Below, piece after piece: positions 42,320 through 50,275 of a stretch of 64,000 nt of DNA. The DNA is from an uncultured Mucilaginibacter sp. (GTDB lineage Bacteria > Bacteroidota > Bacteroidia > Sphingobacteriales > Sphingobacteriaceae): the NCBI GenBank assembly GCA_903863845.1, contig CAIPDP010000200.1, positions 1 through 64,000 on the forward strand. Direction: 5' to 3'. A program made the position numbers and the translations under genes. Every line of letters begins with the position of its first letter. The first letter of the stretch is position 1. Below the pieces are notes generated by a model that was not told the origin of the DNA, did not search any database, and saw nothing but the letters and a program-made list of their open reading frames with translations.

Positions 42320-44032
42320 ATGTCGAAAAGTATATTCCGTAAAAAGACAATAGAAAGAATTTTATCCGATGTCGCAAGTGGCTTTAGCGACGGTGAACAT
42401 TCAGGAGACCCCCACCTAAAAAAAGAATTACGCGTCCGCGACCTTACCCTGATGGGTATCGCTGCCGTAGTTGGCGCAGGAATTTTTTCCACCATCGGCG
42501 AAGCTGCTTTCCAGGGTGGACCGGGGGTAAGTATATTGTTTGTAATTACTGCCGTTACCTGCGGTTTTTCAGCCCTTTGTTACGCTGAATTTGCCGCCAG
42601 GATACCGGTTGCCGGTAGTGCTTATACCTATGCCTATGCTTCCTTCGGCGAACTGATCGCCTGGATCATCGGTTGGGACCTGTTAATGGAATATGCTATC
42701 GGTAATATTGCTGTCGCCATATCCTGGAGCGACTATTTTGTGAACCTGCTCGAACTTTTCAGGATACACCTTCCAAGATGGACAACAATTGACTTTCTTA
42801 CCGCCTTCAATGCTCATAAAGATATTCTTAATCTTACGGCATCACACCACCTGGCCGAAATTACCGACCGGATGAAAATGGATGCGTCGGCGTGGGAAAA
42901 TGCACCCGGGATAGGCTCATTGAAGTTTATAGCCAATTTACCGGCATTGGCTATTGTGGCTGCCATTACCTACCTGGTTTATGTGGGTATTCGCGAAACC
43001 AGGAAAGCTACCAATGCCATGGTGATCCTGAAGATCGCTATTGTGATCGGTGTTATCCTTATCGGCTTTTTTTATGTGACTCCAGCCAACTGGCATCCTT
43101 TCTTGCCTAATGGATTCAGCGGCGTAATGAAGGGTGTATCTGGCGTTTTCTTCGCCTATATCGGATTTGATGCCATATCAACCACAGCCGAGGAATGCGA
43201 GAACCCGCAGCGCGACCTTCCTCGTGGTATGATCTATTCGCTGATCATTTGTACGGTGTTATATATTCTGATATCATTAGTATTGACTGGCATGGTAAGC
43301 TACAAGGAGTTACAGGTCGGAGACCCCTTAGCTTTTGTATTTGCAAAAATTGGCCTTCATAACATCAGCTATCTTATATCGATCAGTGCCGTTATCGCAA
43401 CAGCCAGTGTTTTACTTATCTTCCAGTTAGGCCAACCCCGTATCTGGATGGCCATGAGCCGCGACGGTCTTTTACCAAAAGTATTCTCACGTATCCATCC
43501 CAAATACCATACACCTTCTTTCTCGACGGTGGTTACGGGTTTTGTAGTAGCCATTCCTGCCCTTTTCCTCAACCTTACGATAGTTACTGACCTGACCAGC
43601 ATAGGCACGCTGTTCGCTTTCGTATTGGTATGCGGCGGCGTTTTGTTGCTACCGCGTCAGGCGCAACGCAGGGGCAGGTTCCATTTGCCTTACATCAACG
43701 CCAAATGGATAACGCCTGTGATGTTTATTTTGGGGGTAGTTTTTTTCAGGGACTTCATCATCACAAAATTCACAGAGAAAAACGCCTACGAAAACTTTCC
43801 GTTTTTTATTTTCCTTGTGTTGACCGCGGCGCTTACCATCTTGTCATACCTAAAAAATTTATCCCTCATCCCGGTTTTGGGCCTCACCAGTTGCCTGTAT
43901 TTAATGACAGAGATGGGCTATACAAACTGGCTGCGTTTCCTTATTTGGCTGATTATCGGATTAGTGATCTATTTTACTTATAGCTACAAAAACAGCATCG
44001 TCGGAAAAGAAGCCGCTGAGGCGAAGATTTAA
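42320..44032 (+). CDS. APC family amino acid permease
   Basis: A 570-aa cytoplasmic-membrane transporter of the cationic amino acid transporter (CAT) type within APC. Start motif LRVRDLTLMGIAAVVGAGIFSTIGEA carries the GAGIF substrate-binding loop of helix 1; IGFDAISTTAEECENPQRDLP is the helix 6-7 signature. About 14 hydrophobic segments. Probably imports amino acids; which ones is unknown. Followed by a SemiSWEET gene 37 bp downstream. Confidence 0.92.
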   Translation: MSKSIFRKKTIERILSDVASGFSDGEHSGDPHLKKELRVRDLTLMGIAAVVGAGIFSTIGEAAFQGGPGVSILFVITAVTCGFSALCYAEFAARIPVAGSAYTYAYASFGELIAWIIGWDLLMEYAIGNIAVAISWSDYFVNLLELFRIHLPRWTTIDFLTAFNAHKDILNLTASHHLAEITDRMKMDASAWENAPGIGSLKFIANLPALAIVAAITYLVYVGIRETRKATNAMVILKIAIVIGVILIGFFYVTPANWHPFLPNGFSGVMKGVSGVFFAYIGFDAISTTAEECENPQRDLPRGMIYSLIICTVLYILISLVLTGMVSYKELQVGDPLAFVFAKIGLHNISYLISISAVIATASVLLIFQLGQPRIWMAMSRDGLLPKVFSRIHPKYHTPSFSTVVTGFVVAIPALFLNLTIVTDLTSIGTLFAFVLVCGGVLLLPRQAQRRGRFHLPYINAKWITPVMFILGVVFFRDFIITKFTEKNAYENFPFFIFLVLTAALTILSYLKNLSLIPVLGLTSCLYLMTEMGYTNWLRFLIWLIIGLVIYFTYSYKNSIVGKEAAEAKI

Positions 44033-44069
44033 TCATTTGCTAACAGTATTTGATTAAATTTACCAATAG

Positions 44070-44330
44070 ATGCATTTTACACTAGTAGATATCATAGGTT
44101 ACATGGCTGCTTGCGGCACCACAGTTTCCTTTTTGCCACAGGCAATCAAAACTATTCGAACTAAAAATACGACTGGGATTTCTTTATCCATGTATAGTCT
44201 TTTCACCGCCGGTACCCTGTGCTGGCTCATTTATGGCATCCTGAGCGGTAGTCTTCCCGTAGCCATCGCCAATGCAATTACACTTGTTTTTGCGAGTATT
44301 ATTCTCATTTATAAAATTCGGTATAAATAG
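44070..44330 (+). CDS. SemiSWEET sugar transporter
   Basis: An 86-residue three-helix protein. The first helix carries the PQ motif SFLPQAIKTIRTKNTTGIS and the third ends with a basic tail. SemiSWEETs work as homodimers and transport sugars along their gradient. The length is typical. It starts 37 bp after the permease and may be cotranscribed, although TAAATTTA in the gap could be a weak promoter of its own. Confidence 0.88.
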   Translation: MHFTLVDIIGYMAACGTTVSFLPQAIKTIRTKNTTGISLSMYSLFTAGTLCWLIYGILSGSLPVAIANAITLVFASIILIYKIRYK

Positions 44331-44598
44331 GGTTGGCGGTTGGTGGAAGGGTAAATAGGTTTGTGATCAGTTATTTGTTAACTAGTCTCTAATTATAAAT
44401 ACAAAATGGTAAATCCCTAATACCTAAACTCCGATACTCCAATATCCTTATAAATATCAGGTCAACTAATACAACTAATTTAACCAATGCAACCAGTACA
44501 ATTATCCCGATAGCTATCGGGACATCCAACCCAATGTTAAATATTGTTAAAATCAAATATTAAATTAAACCATGCGCAAATCCTGAGTCCATTATTTA
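44331..44598. other. Repeat-rich gap between the SemiSWEET and type IX cargo genes
   Basis: About 270 bp without a gene. It has a 15-bp-family word (GTGATCAGTTATTTGTTAAC), a run of 9-bp CAACTAATA-type units (44463-44502), then the perfect palindrome at 44505-44522. Confidence 0.7.
44505..44522. repeat. Iterated palindrome TCCCGATAGCTATCGGGA
   Basis: A perfect 18-bp palindrome directly after the 9-bp units. Confidence 0.88.
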
Positions 44599-44606
44599 TA
44601 TTTTTG
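44599..44606 (+). promoter_or_regulatory. Proposed -7 promoter box TATTTTTG for the small type IX cargo
   Basis: A perfect TAnnTTTG match 16 bp before the ATG at 44623. Confidence 0.5.
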
Positions 44607-44622
44607 TAATATAAATCAACGC

Positions 44623-45114
44623 ATGAGGATAAATTATACCTACAAAACTTCCTGGATAATATTGATCGTACTCGCGGTAACGATCAATATTGCCTTTGCG
44701 GGTGGGTATGGTCTTAAGCGAGCGGATACAATCCATAAATTAACTGCAACAAAATCATCTTATTTGCGCAATGGTCTGCATCTTTCGTTGCCTCCGCTCC
44801 GACCGGCTGTTGTTTCGGTACAGAAAGTAAACGTTGCCCGGCCCGATGACAAATTGCTTAACGACGTGCAGGTATTTCCAAATCCAATAACCGACCAGAT
44901 CAATATTAAATACACCCTTTCCCGAAATGCAATTGTAACTGTTAAGGTTGTAGATGTTTTGGGGAATGATGTGATCACGCTCATCTCTCAACGTATCTCC
45001 TCAGGCGAACAAAACTTTACCTACCAACTAAACAACCGCTTACAGCGGGGATTTTACTTTATCCGGGTTGTTGCTGGCACAGAATCAGTGATAAAAAGGA
45101 TATCGGTGTTATAA
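44623..45114 (+). CDS. Small T9SS type A sorting-domain protein
   Basis: A 163-aa exported protein. N-terminal signal segment (TSWIILIVLAVTINIAFAGG), a linker of about 50 residues, then a C-terminal type A sorting domain of about 80 residues (VFPNPITDQINIKY, VVDVLGNDVITL, GFYFIRVVAGTESVIKRISVL). There is almost no passenger between signal and sorting domain, so it is unusually small for a type IX cargo. Monocistronic, with its own promoter box. Confidence 0.88.
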   Translation: MRINYTYKTSWIILIVLAVTINIAFAGGYGLKRADTIHKLTATKSSYLRNGLHLSLPPLRPAVVSVQKVNVARPDDKLLNDVQVFPNPITDQINIKYTLSRNAIVTVKVVDVLGNDVITLISQRISSGEQNFTYQLNNRLQRGFYFIRVVAGTESVIKRISVL

Positions 45115-45199
45115 ATCCCAGCTGCCGGTTTACTGGCCCCGTGCTGACTTTATCTTTCATTTGCCCTGGCTTTAATTGCCCCCCAACCATTACAATTAG

Positions 45200-45245
45200 T
45201 TAACCTAATACAACTAGTAAAACCAATACAACTAATACAACTGGT
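45200..45245 (+). repeat. 9-bp CAACTAATA-type units
   Basis: Loose units AACCTAATACAACTAGTAAA then ACCAATACAACTAATACAAC in the gap before the FAH gene. It is the fourth locus of this family in the window. Confidence 0.7.
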
Positions 45246-45299
45246 ACTACTCCCACATCTGTCCCCAAAATTTCCTAAATTTACCGCAAATACCCACGA

Positions 45300-45911
45300 A
45301 TGAAGATCATCGCCATAGGCCGCAATTACGCCGAACATGCTAAAGAGTTGAACAACCCGGTTCCAACTGTTCCAGTTATATTTCTGAAGCCGGATACCGC
45401 ATTACTGCGCGAAAACAAAGCATTTTATCATCCCGATTTTTCGCAGGACATTCACCACGAGATCGAAGTGGTTTTGAAAGTTTGCAAAGAGGGGAAAAAT
45501 ATCAGCGAGAAATTCGCATCCAATTATTATGACGAGATCGGCCTCGGTGTAGATTTTACTGCACGTGATATACAAAGCCGGCATAAAGAAAAGGGCCTTC
45601 CCTGGGAATTGGCAAAAGCATTCGACGGCTCGGCACCTGTCAGTAATTTTATACCTAAATCAGAATTCACCGATCTTTACAACCTTGATTTTAAGCTCGA
45701 GATCAACGGAGAGGTTCGTCAGCATGGAAATACAAAAGATCTCCTATTTTCCTTCGAACGCATCATCACTTTTGTTTCACAATACATCACGCTAAAAAAA
45801 GGCGACCTGATTTTTACAGGAACTCCCCAGGGTGTTGGCAAAGTGAATATCGGCGATCACCTCGAAGCTTTCCTGGAGGGCAAACGAATGCTCGATTTTT
45901 ACGTTAAATAA
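45300..45911 (+). CDS. Fumarylacetoacetate hydrolase family protein
   Basis: A 203-aa FAH-fold enzyme, likely an acylpyruvate hydrolase or oxaloacetate tautomerase/decarboxylase (FAHD1-like). Metal ligands are in HHEIEVVLKV (E-x-E) and GVDFTARDIQ (Asp); the tail FTGTPQGVGKVNIGD is the conserved active-site loop. It starts at ATG 45300 behind TAAATTTA. Two bases separate it from the M23 gene, and that from bcp by one base, so the three form an operon, though their functions do not obviously connect. Confidence 0.92.
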   Translation: MKIIAIGRNYAEHAKELNNPVPTVPVIFLKPDTALLRENKAFYHPDFSQDIHHEIEVVLKVCKEGKNISEKFASNYYDEIGLGVDFTARDIQSRHKEKGLPWELAKAFDGSAPVSNFIPKSEFTDLYNLDFKLEINGEVRQHGNTKDLLFSFERIITFVSQYITLKKGDLIFTGTPQGVGKVNIGDHLEAFLEGKRMLDFYVK

Positions 45912-45913
45912 GC

Positions 45914-47632
45914 ATGAGGCTTATATCGTTTGTATTACTTGTTGCATGCGCTGGGATGCTACTTACTGCCAATGCTCAAAATATTGTACAAACTAAAACC
46001 TACCCGAAGAACTACTTCCGCTATCCACTTGATCTTCCGCCAACTACTGCGGGTTCATTTGGCGAGTTACGACCAAATCACTTTCATTCAGGACTCGATT
46101 TTAAAACAAACGGTACAGTTGGCTTCCCTGTGCACGCGGCTGCGGACGGCTATATTTCAAGAATAAGAGTTCAATTTGGTGGCTTTGGAAACGCACTGTA
46201 CATTACCCACCCCAATGGTTATACTACGGTTTATGGTCATTTGCAGCGCTTTGCGGTTGAAATTGAAAAACTGCTGAAGGAAAAACAATATCAATTGCAA
46301 AGTTTTGAAGCTGATATCGATGTAACACCCCTTCAATTGAAGGTATGCCAGGGCGACATTGTCGCATGGTCGGGCAATGCGGGTGCATCCGAAGGGCCAC
46401 ATCTGCATTTCGAGATCAGAGACACACAAACCCAGGAGACCATCAATCCGCAACTTTTTGGTTTAACCATCAAAGACAAGGTGCCGCCCGGCCTGTCAAC
46501 AATTTGCATTTATAATTTAGGGAATGAGCCATTTAGTGAAAAAACAACGAGACGATTATTCGGCATTAAAGGCGGAGCAGGCCATTACTACCTCATGAAA
46601 CCACAAGTGATCAACGTTAGCGGACCTACCGGCTTCGGTATAACGGCGACTGACATGAATAGTACCTCGTTCAATCATAACGGGATCTACTCTGTCGAGC
46701 TTAAAGTTGACGACCAAACGGTTTATACCTTTGCAGTTGAACGATTTGCTTTCGATCAAACACATGCAATCAATGCCTATATCGATTATCCTATATACCT
46801 GACTTCGCATCGTTTTATTCAGAAATGCTTTATTTTACCGGGCAGTAAAATCACCGTTTACCCACAATCGATCGATCGCGGGATCATCAATTTTACGGAT
46901 AATAACACCCATCTTGTATCTTATATTGTTAAAGATATAGCTGGTAATACTGCGATAGTGTCAGTCGAAGTAAAATCATCACCGCCCAAATTACAGCAGC
47001 CAACTGCTAAACCCGCGGCAACATTTTTTCATTACGATAAGCAAAATGAATTTGGTACAGATAAAGTAAAAGTGGTTATCCCAACAGGAAATTTGTATGA
47101 TGATCTGGATTTCAGCTATGCCATTTTACCTGAGAAAAAAGGCACTTACTCCGAGGTCCACCGCATAGATAACCGCATGACGCCTATTAATGACACCTTC
47201 GAGCTTTGGATAAAACCGGATAATTCGATCGGCCACTTAGCTAACAAAGCCGTGATCGTCAATACTGATGGCACTTGTGAAGGGGGCGATATGGAAAATG
47301 GCTATGTTAAGGCGAAAGTGCGCACATTTGGCGATTATTATATCAAAGTCGATACAGTGCCGCCAACCGTAAGGCCAATCAATATCAGGGAAGGCGCAAA
47401 TTTGTCGAAAATGAAAAGATTATCTCTAAAAATTGGTGATAACCTATCGGGCATAAAAAGCTATGCCGGTAAAATAGATGATAAATGGGTTTTAATGGAA
47501 TGGGACTATAAAACGCATGTGCTTAGCTATAGTTTTGATCAAACTCTTAGCCCGGGCAGGCATCAATTTGAATTAACAGTGACTGATTTTAAAGATAATA
47601 TTGCTCACTTTACAGCAAACTTTATAAGATAA
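45914..47632 (+). CDS. M23 family metallopeptidase
   Basis: An exported LytM/M23 peptidase of 572 aa, probably acting on peptidoglycan cross-links or as an amidase activator. Signal peptide MRLISFVLLVACAGMLLTANA. The zinc motif HxxxD is in NHFHSGLDFKT and the HxH in GPHLHFEIRD; GYTTVYGHLQRF lies between. The C-terminal 350 residues are beta-rich with Ig-like modules (VDTVPPTVRPINI) and no sorting domain. Both zinc motifs look intact. Second gene of the FAH-M23-bcp operon. Confidence 0.92.
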   Translation: MRLISFVLLVACAGMLLTANAQNIVQTKTYPKNYFRYPLDLPPTTAGSFGELRPNHFHSGLDFKTNGTVGFPVHAAADGYISRIRVQFGGFGNALYITHPNGYTTVYGHLQRFAVEIEKLLKEKQYQLQSFEADIDVTPLQLKVCQGDIVAWSGNAGASEGPHLHFEIRDTQTQETINPQLFGLTIKDKVPPGLSTICIYNLGNEPFSEKTTRRLFGIKGGAGHYYLMKPQVINVSGPTGFGITATDMNSTSFNHNGIYSVELKVDDQTVYTFAVERFAFDQTHAINAYIDYPIYLTSHRFIQKCFILPGSKITVYPQSIDRGIINFTDNNTHLVSYIVKDIAGNTAIVSVEVKSSPPKLQQPTAKPAATFFHYDKQNEFGTDKVKVVIPTGNLYDDLDFSYAILPEKKGTYSEVHRIDNRMTPINDTFELWIKPDNSIGHLANKAVIVNTDGTCEGGDMENGYVKAKVRTFGDYYIKVDTVPPTVRPINIREGANLSKMKRLSLKIGDNLSGIKSYAGKIDDKWVLMEWDYKTHVLSYSFDQTLSPGRHQFELTVTDFKDNIAHFTANFIR

Positions 47633-47633
47633 T

Positions 47634-48095
47634 ATGAGCACACTAAAAGAGGGCGATAAGGCCCCTGACTTTATTGGCAATGACCAGAACGGCAACACCA
47701 TTTCCTTATCAGATTTTACCGGCAAAACTTTGGTCCTGTATTTTTATCCACAGGATAATACCCCCACTTGTACCAAAGAGGCCTGCAATTTCAGGGATAA
47801 TTACCAGTCGCTGGTTGATAAGGGGCTGTCGGTGATCGGCTTCAGTTTTGATACCGAAAAATCGCATAAAAAATTCATCGACAAATTTCAGCTTCCTTTT
47901 CCGCTGATAGCCGATCCTGATAAGAAGATCATTGAAGCCTACGGTGTTTGGGGCGAAAAAAAACTATATGGCAAAGTTTATATGGGCACATTACGAACCA
48001 CATTTATTATCGATCAGCACGGCATGATAAAACACATCATTCAAAAAGTTGATAGCAATAATGCCTCGGCCCAGGTACTCGAATTATTAAAATAA
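47634..48095 (+). CDS. bcp: Thioredoxin-dependent peroxiredoxin Bcp
   Basis: A cytoplasmic peroxidase of the Bcp/PrxQ class that reduces H2O2 and organic hydroperoxides with thioredoxin. The peroxidatic Cys is in DNTPTCTKEACNFRD, with the resolving Cys five residues later, the PrxQ alpha arrangement. LRTTFIIDQHG is conserved. 153 aa is normal. The trxA gene in this window may be its reductant, but it is 8 kb away. Confidence 0.95.
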   Translation: MSTLKEGDKAPDFIGNDQNGNTISLSDFTGKTLVLYFYPQDNTPTCTKEACNFRDNYQSLVDKGLSVIGFSFDTEKSHKKFIDKFQLPFPLIADPDKKIIEAYGVWGEKKLYGKVYMGTLRTTFIIDQHGMIKHIIQKVDSNNASAQVLELLK

Positions 48096-48136
48096 TCACT
48101 ATTTTCGCAATAAAGGCAGAAACCAAAATTCAATTC

Positions 48137-48691
48137 ATGGCGGTACAGGTTGAAGACGCAGAAATATTACGCAAGTTTCAGGACGAAAAAACGCGAAACG
48201 AAGCGTTTAACCTATTGCTTAAAAAATATCAGCAAAAAATTTACTGGCATATCCGGCGCATGGTTATCGATCATGATGATGCTGATGATATCACCCAGGA
48301 TACGTTTATAAAGGTTTGGAAAAACTTACCCGGTTTTCGCAATGACGCGCAATTGTATACCTGGATGTACCGGATCGCCACCAATGAGAGTATTACTTTC
48401 CTGAATAAAAAGAAACAAAAAAATAATATTCCATTGGATGACGTGGCATACGAACTGGCAGATACGCTGGCCGATTCAACCTATTTCAATGGCGACAAGG
48501 CACAATTAAAATTACAGCAAGCGATACTTACTTTGCCTGAAAAACAACGACTGGTCTTTAATATGAAATATTATGACGACCTGAAATACGAGGAAATTTC
48601 GGAAGTGCTTGGTACCAGCGTGGGAGCTTTAAAGGCATCCTTTCACCTGGCTGTAAAAAAGATCGAGGCATTTTTATTGGCCAGGGATTAA
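48137..48691 (+). CDS. ECF-type RNA polymerase sigma factor
   Basis: A sigma-70 family ECF factor of 184 aa. Region 2: HIRRMVIDHDDADDITQDTFIKVWKNLPGF; region 4: LPEKQRLVFNMKYYDDLKYEEISEVLG then SVGALKASFHLAVKKI. There is no region 3. It heads a three-gene cluster with a membrane repeat protein (52 bp later) and a Spy-like periplasmic protein, the usual logic of sigma / anti-sigma / periplasmic sensor, inferred here from order. TATTTTCG is a near-consensus -7 box upstream. Confidence 0.94.
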   Translation: MAVQVEDAEILRKFQDEKTRNEAFNLLLKKYQQKIYWHIRRMVIDHDDADDITQDTFIKVWKNLPGFRNDAQLYTWMYRIATNESITFLNKKKQKNNIPLDDVAYELADTLADSTYFNGDKAQLKLQQAILTLPEKQRLVFNMKYYDDLKYEEISEVLGTSVGALKASFHLAVKKIEAFLLARD

Positions 48692-48743
48692 TTTTTTAAA
48701 TTTAGTTTAAACCATTGAGCTCTAATTTCATCTATATACAGAT

Positions 48744-49670
48744 ATGAAAAGGGAAAGTGAAACCAGGGAATGGCTAAATGAATATATGTCACTTAAACAG
48801 GTAAACCCAAAATGCCCGTTTACAGTGCCTGAAGGCTACTTTGAGAGCCTGAATGGGATGATTTTGTTGAAAATTTCACTTGAGGAAGCGAAGGGAGGAA
48901 AACAGGAGACTGGTTTCACAGTGCCTCAAAATTATTTTTCCGAATTAAACGACAACATCAATTCAAGGATCAATATTGGAGATGCTAACGATAAAACTGC
49001 TAAAGGGTTTGTTGTTCCGGATGGTTATTTTGAGTCGTCGGCAGAACAGATCAATGCAAGGATAAGTATTGAAGAGGCAGCAGACGCAGAGCAAAATAGC
49101 TTTACTGTGCCCTATGGTTATTTTGACGAACTTTCTGCTCATATAACCGCCCGAATTAATATCGAGGAGCATGTAGAAAAAGATGCCCCAGGTTTTGCAA
49201 TACCAAGCGATTATTTCGAGAACCTGCAGCAACAGATACAAAGCCGAATTCAGGTTGACGAGGTATTAAGCACACAATCTTGTGAGTTCACGGTTCCTGA
49301 TAATTATTTTAACAAGCTTACTGATAACATCCTCAGCCAAACTGTTGCTAAAGAAAAACAACGTAAGGGCGGTGCTATCATAAGAAGGCTTATCACTTCA
49401 GGTGCAATAAAATATGCTTCGGCAGCCTGCCTGGTGCTGGCAGTTGGTGGTACGTTATTTTTTAATCGTACGATAGATCCTAATGCTGAACATAACAAAT
49501 CGTTTTTACACAAATCATTGGCTACTATACCTTCAGAAGATATTCAAAACTACCTGCAGTTGCATTTAGACGGCAATGATACGCGTACACTAATGGATGA
49601 AACCAAGGCTGCTGATGCAGTTAATTTAAGTAACGACCTGCAACAGGCTTTAGATACTGCCTCCCAATAA
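48744..49670 (+). CDS. Single-pass membrane protein with six FxVPxxYF repeats (candidate anti-sigma partner)
   Basis: A 308-aa protein whose first 210 residues consist of six repeats of about 31-36 residues built on F-x-(V/I)-P-x-x-Y-F followed by a helix ending (S/A)R-I-x-(I/V)-E: FTVPEGYFESL, FTVPQNYFSEL, FVVPDGYFESS, FTVPYGYFDEL, FAIPSDYFENL, FTVPDNYFNKL. One transmembrane helix follows (AIKYASAACLVLAVGGTLFF, about 225-245) and a short periplasmic tail with IPSEDIQNYLQLHLDG. There is no zinc-ribbon ZAS motif. Genes downstream of ECF factors in Bacteroidota often carry one such F-x-V-P-x-x-Y-F motif; six in tandem is unusual. Topology suggests the repeats are cytoplasmic. Confidence 0.8.
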   Translation: MKRESETREWLNEYMSLKQVNPKCPFTVPEGYFESLNGMILLKISLEEAKGGKQETGFTVPQNYFSELNDNINSRINIGDANDKTAKGFVVPDGYFESSAEQINARISIEEAADAEQNSFTVPYGYFDELSAHITARINIEEHVEKDAPGFAIPSDYFENLQQQIQSRIQVDEVLSTQSCEFTVPDNYFNKLTDNILSQTVAKEKQRKGGAIIRRLITSGAIKYASAACLVLAVGGTLFFNRTIDPNAEHNKSFLHKSLATIPSEDIQNYLQLHLDGNDTRTLMDETKAADAVNLSNDLQQALDTASQ

Positions 49671-49671
49671 G

Positions 49672-50175
49672 ATGAATAAAACCAGCCGTCATATCTTTAT
49701 TTTATTTTTGTTGCTGGCAGGTAGCATTCAAGGTTTTGCTCAGCTTCGGCCCGTTATCAGACGTCCTCCCGGTGCTGAAAGACGTATCTTACGGGAAAAC
49801 GCTATTGAACGTGTCGAACGGGTTAAAGAACATTACATTACCCAGCGTCTCGATTTGACAAGTGACGAATCAGCTAAATTTTGGCCGGTTTACAGGCGTT
49901 ACCAGGCTGAGATCACTGAAATAAGGACCAAAAGAAGGATCAATAATTCGGCAGCAGAACCTGATGGGGCAGAGCAAATCAAAAATGAATTGAATTTTGA
50001 GTCGGATCTGGTCAATGTCCGTAAAAAGTATACTTCTGAATTTTTGAAATTTTTGCCCGCTGAAAAGGTAAGTGCCTTATTTAAAGCAGAACGTGAATTT
50101 AACGACGAATTGATACGTCAGTTACGTGAACGCAACCAGTCCAGTTCGACAACTTCAAATAACCCACCCAGCTAA
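49672..50175 (+). CDS. Spy/CpxP-like periplasmic protein
   Basis: A 167-aa exported helical protein: signal peptide ending GSIQGFAQ, then basic PVIRRPPGAERR and YITQRLDLTSDESAKFWPVYRRY, resembling the LTxxQ-type Spy/CpxP segment. A long charged helix follows, ending in a Ser/Thr/Asn tail. It starts one base after the membrane repeat protein's stop (TAAGATG), so the two are coupled. It may monitor envelope stress for the sigma factor; inferred from position. Bacteroidota annotations sometimes call such proteins sensors of ECF sigma factors. Confidence 0.8.
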   Translation: MNKTSRHIFILFLLLAGSIQGFAQLRPVIRRPPGAERRILRENAIERVERVKEHYITQRLDLTSDESAKFWPVYRRYQAEITEIRTKRRINNSAAEPDGAEQIKNELNFESDLVNVRKKYTSEFLKFLPAEKVSALFKAEREFNDELIRQLRERNQSSSTTSNNPPS

Positions 50176-50275
50176 CAGCATAATTCTAAAAAAAGCTGTT
50201 AATATCCGATCTTTATCACCAAATTGGAACGAATCACAAATTGGAGATAGATAATTGATCTGTTGCTATTCAAAT

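Noticed and set aside
44331-44622. Possible tRNA or small RNA in repeat-rich gaps
   Set aside because: I looked for cloverleaf arms (GTTCRANNC and acceptor CCA) in the gaps over 200 bp and saw none.
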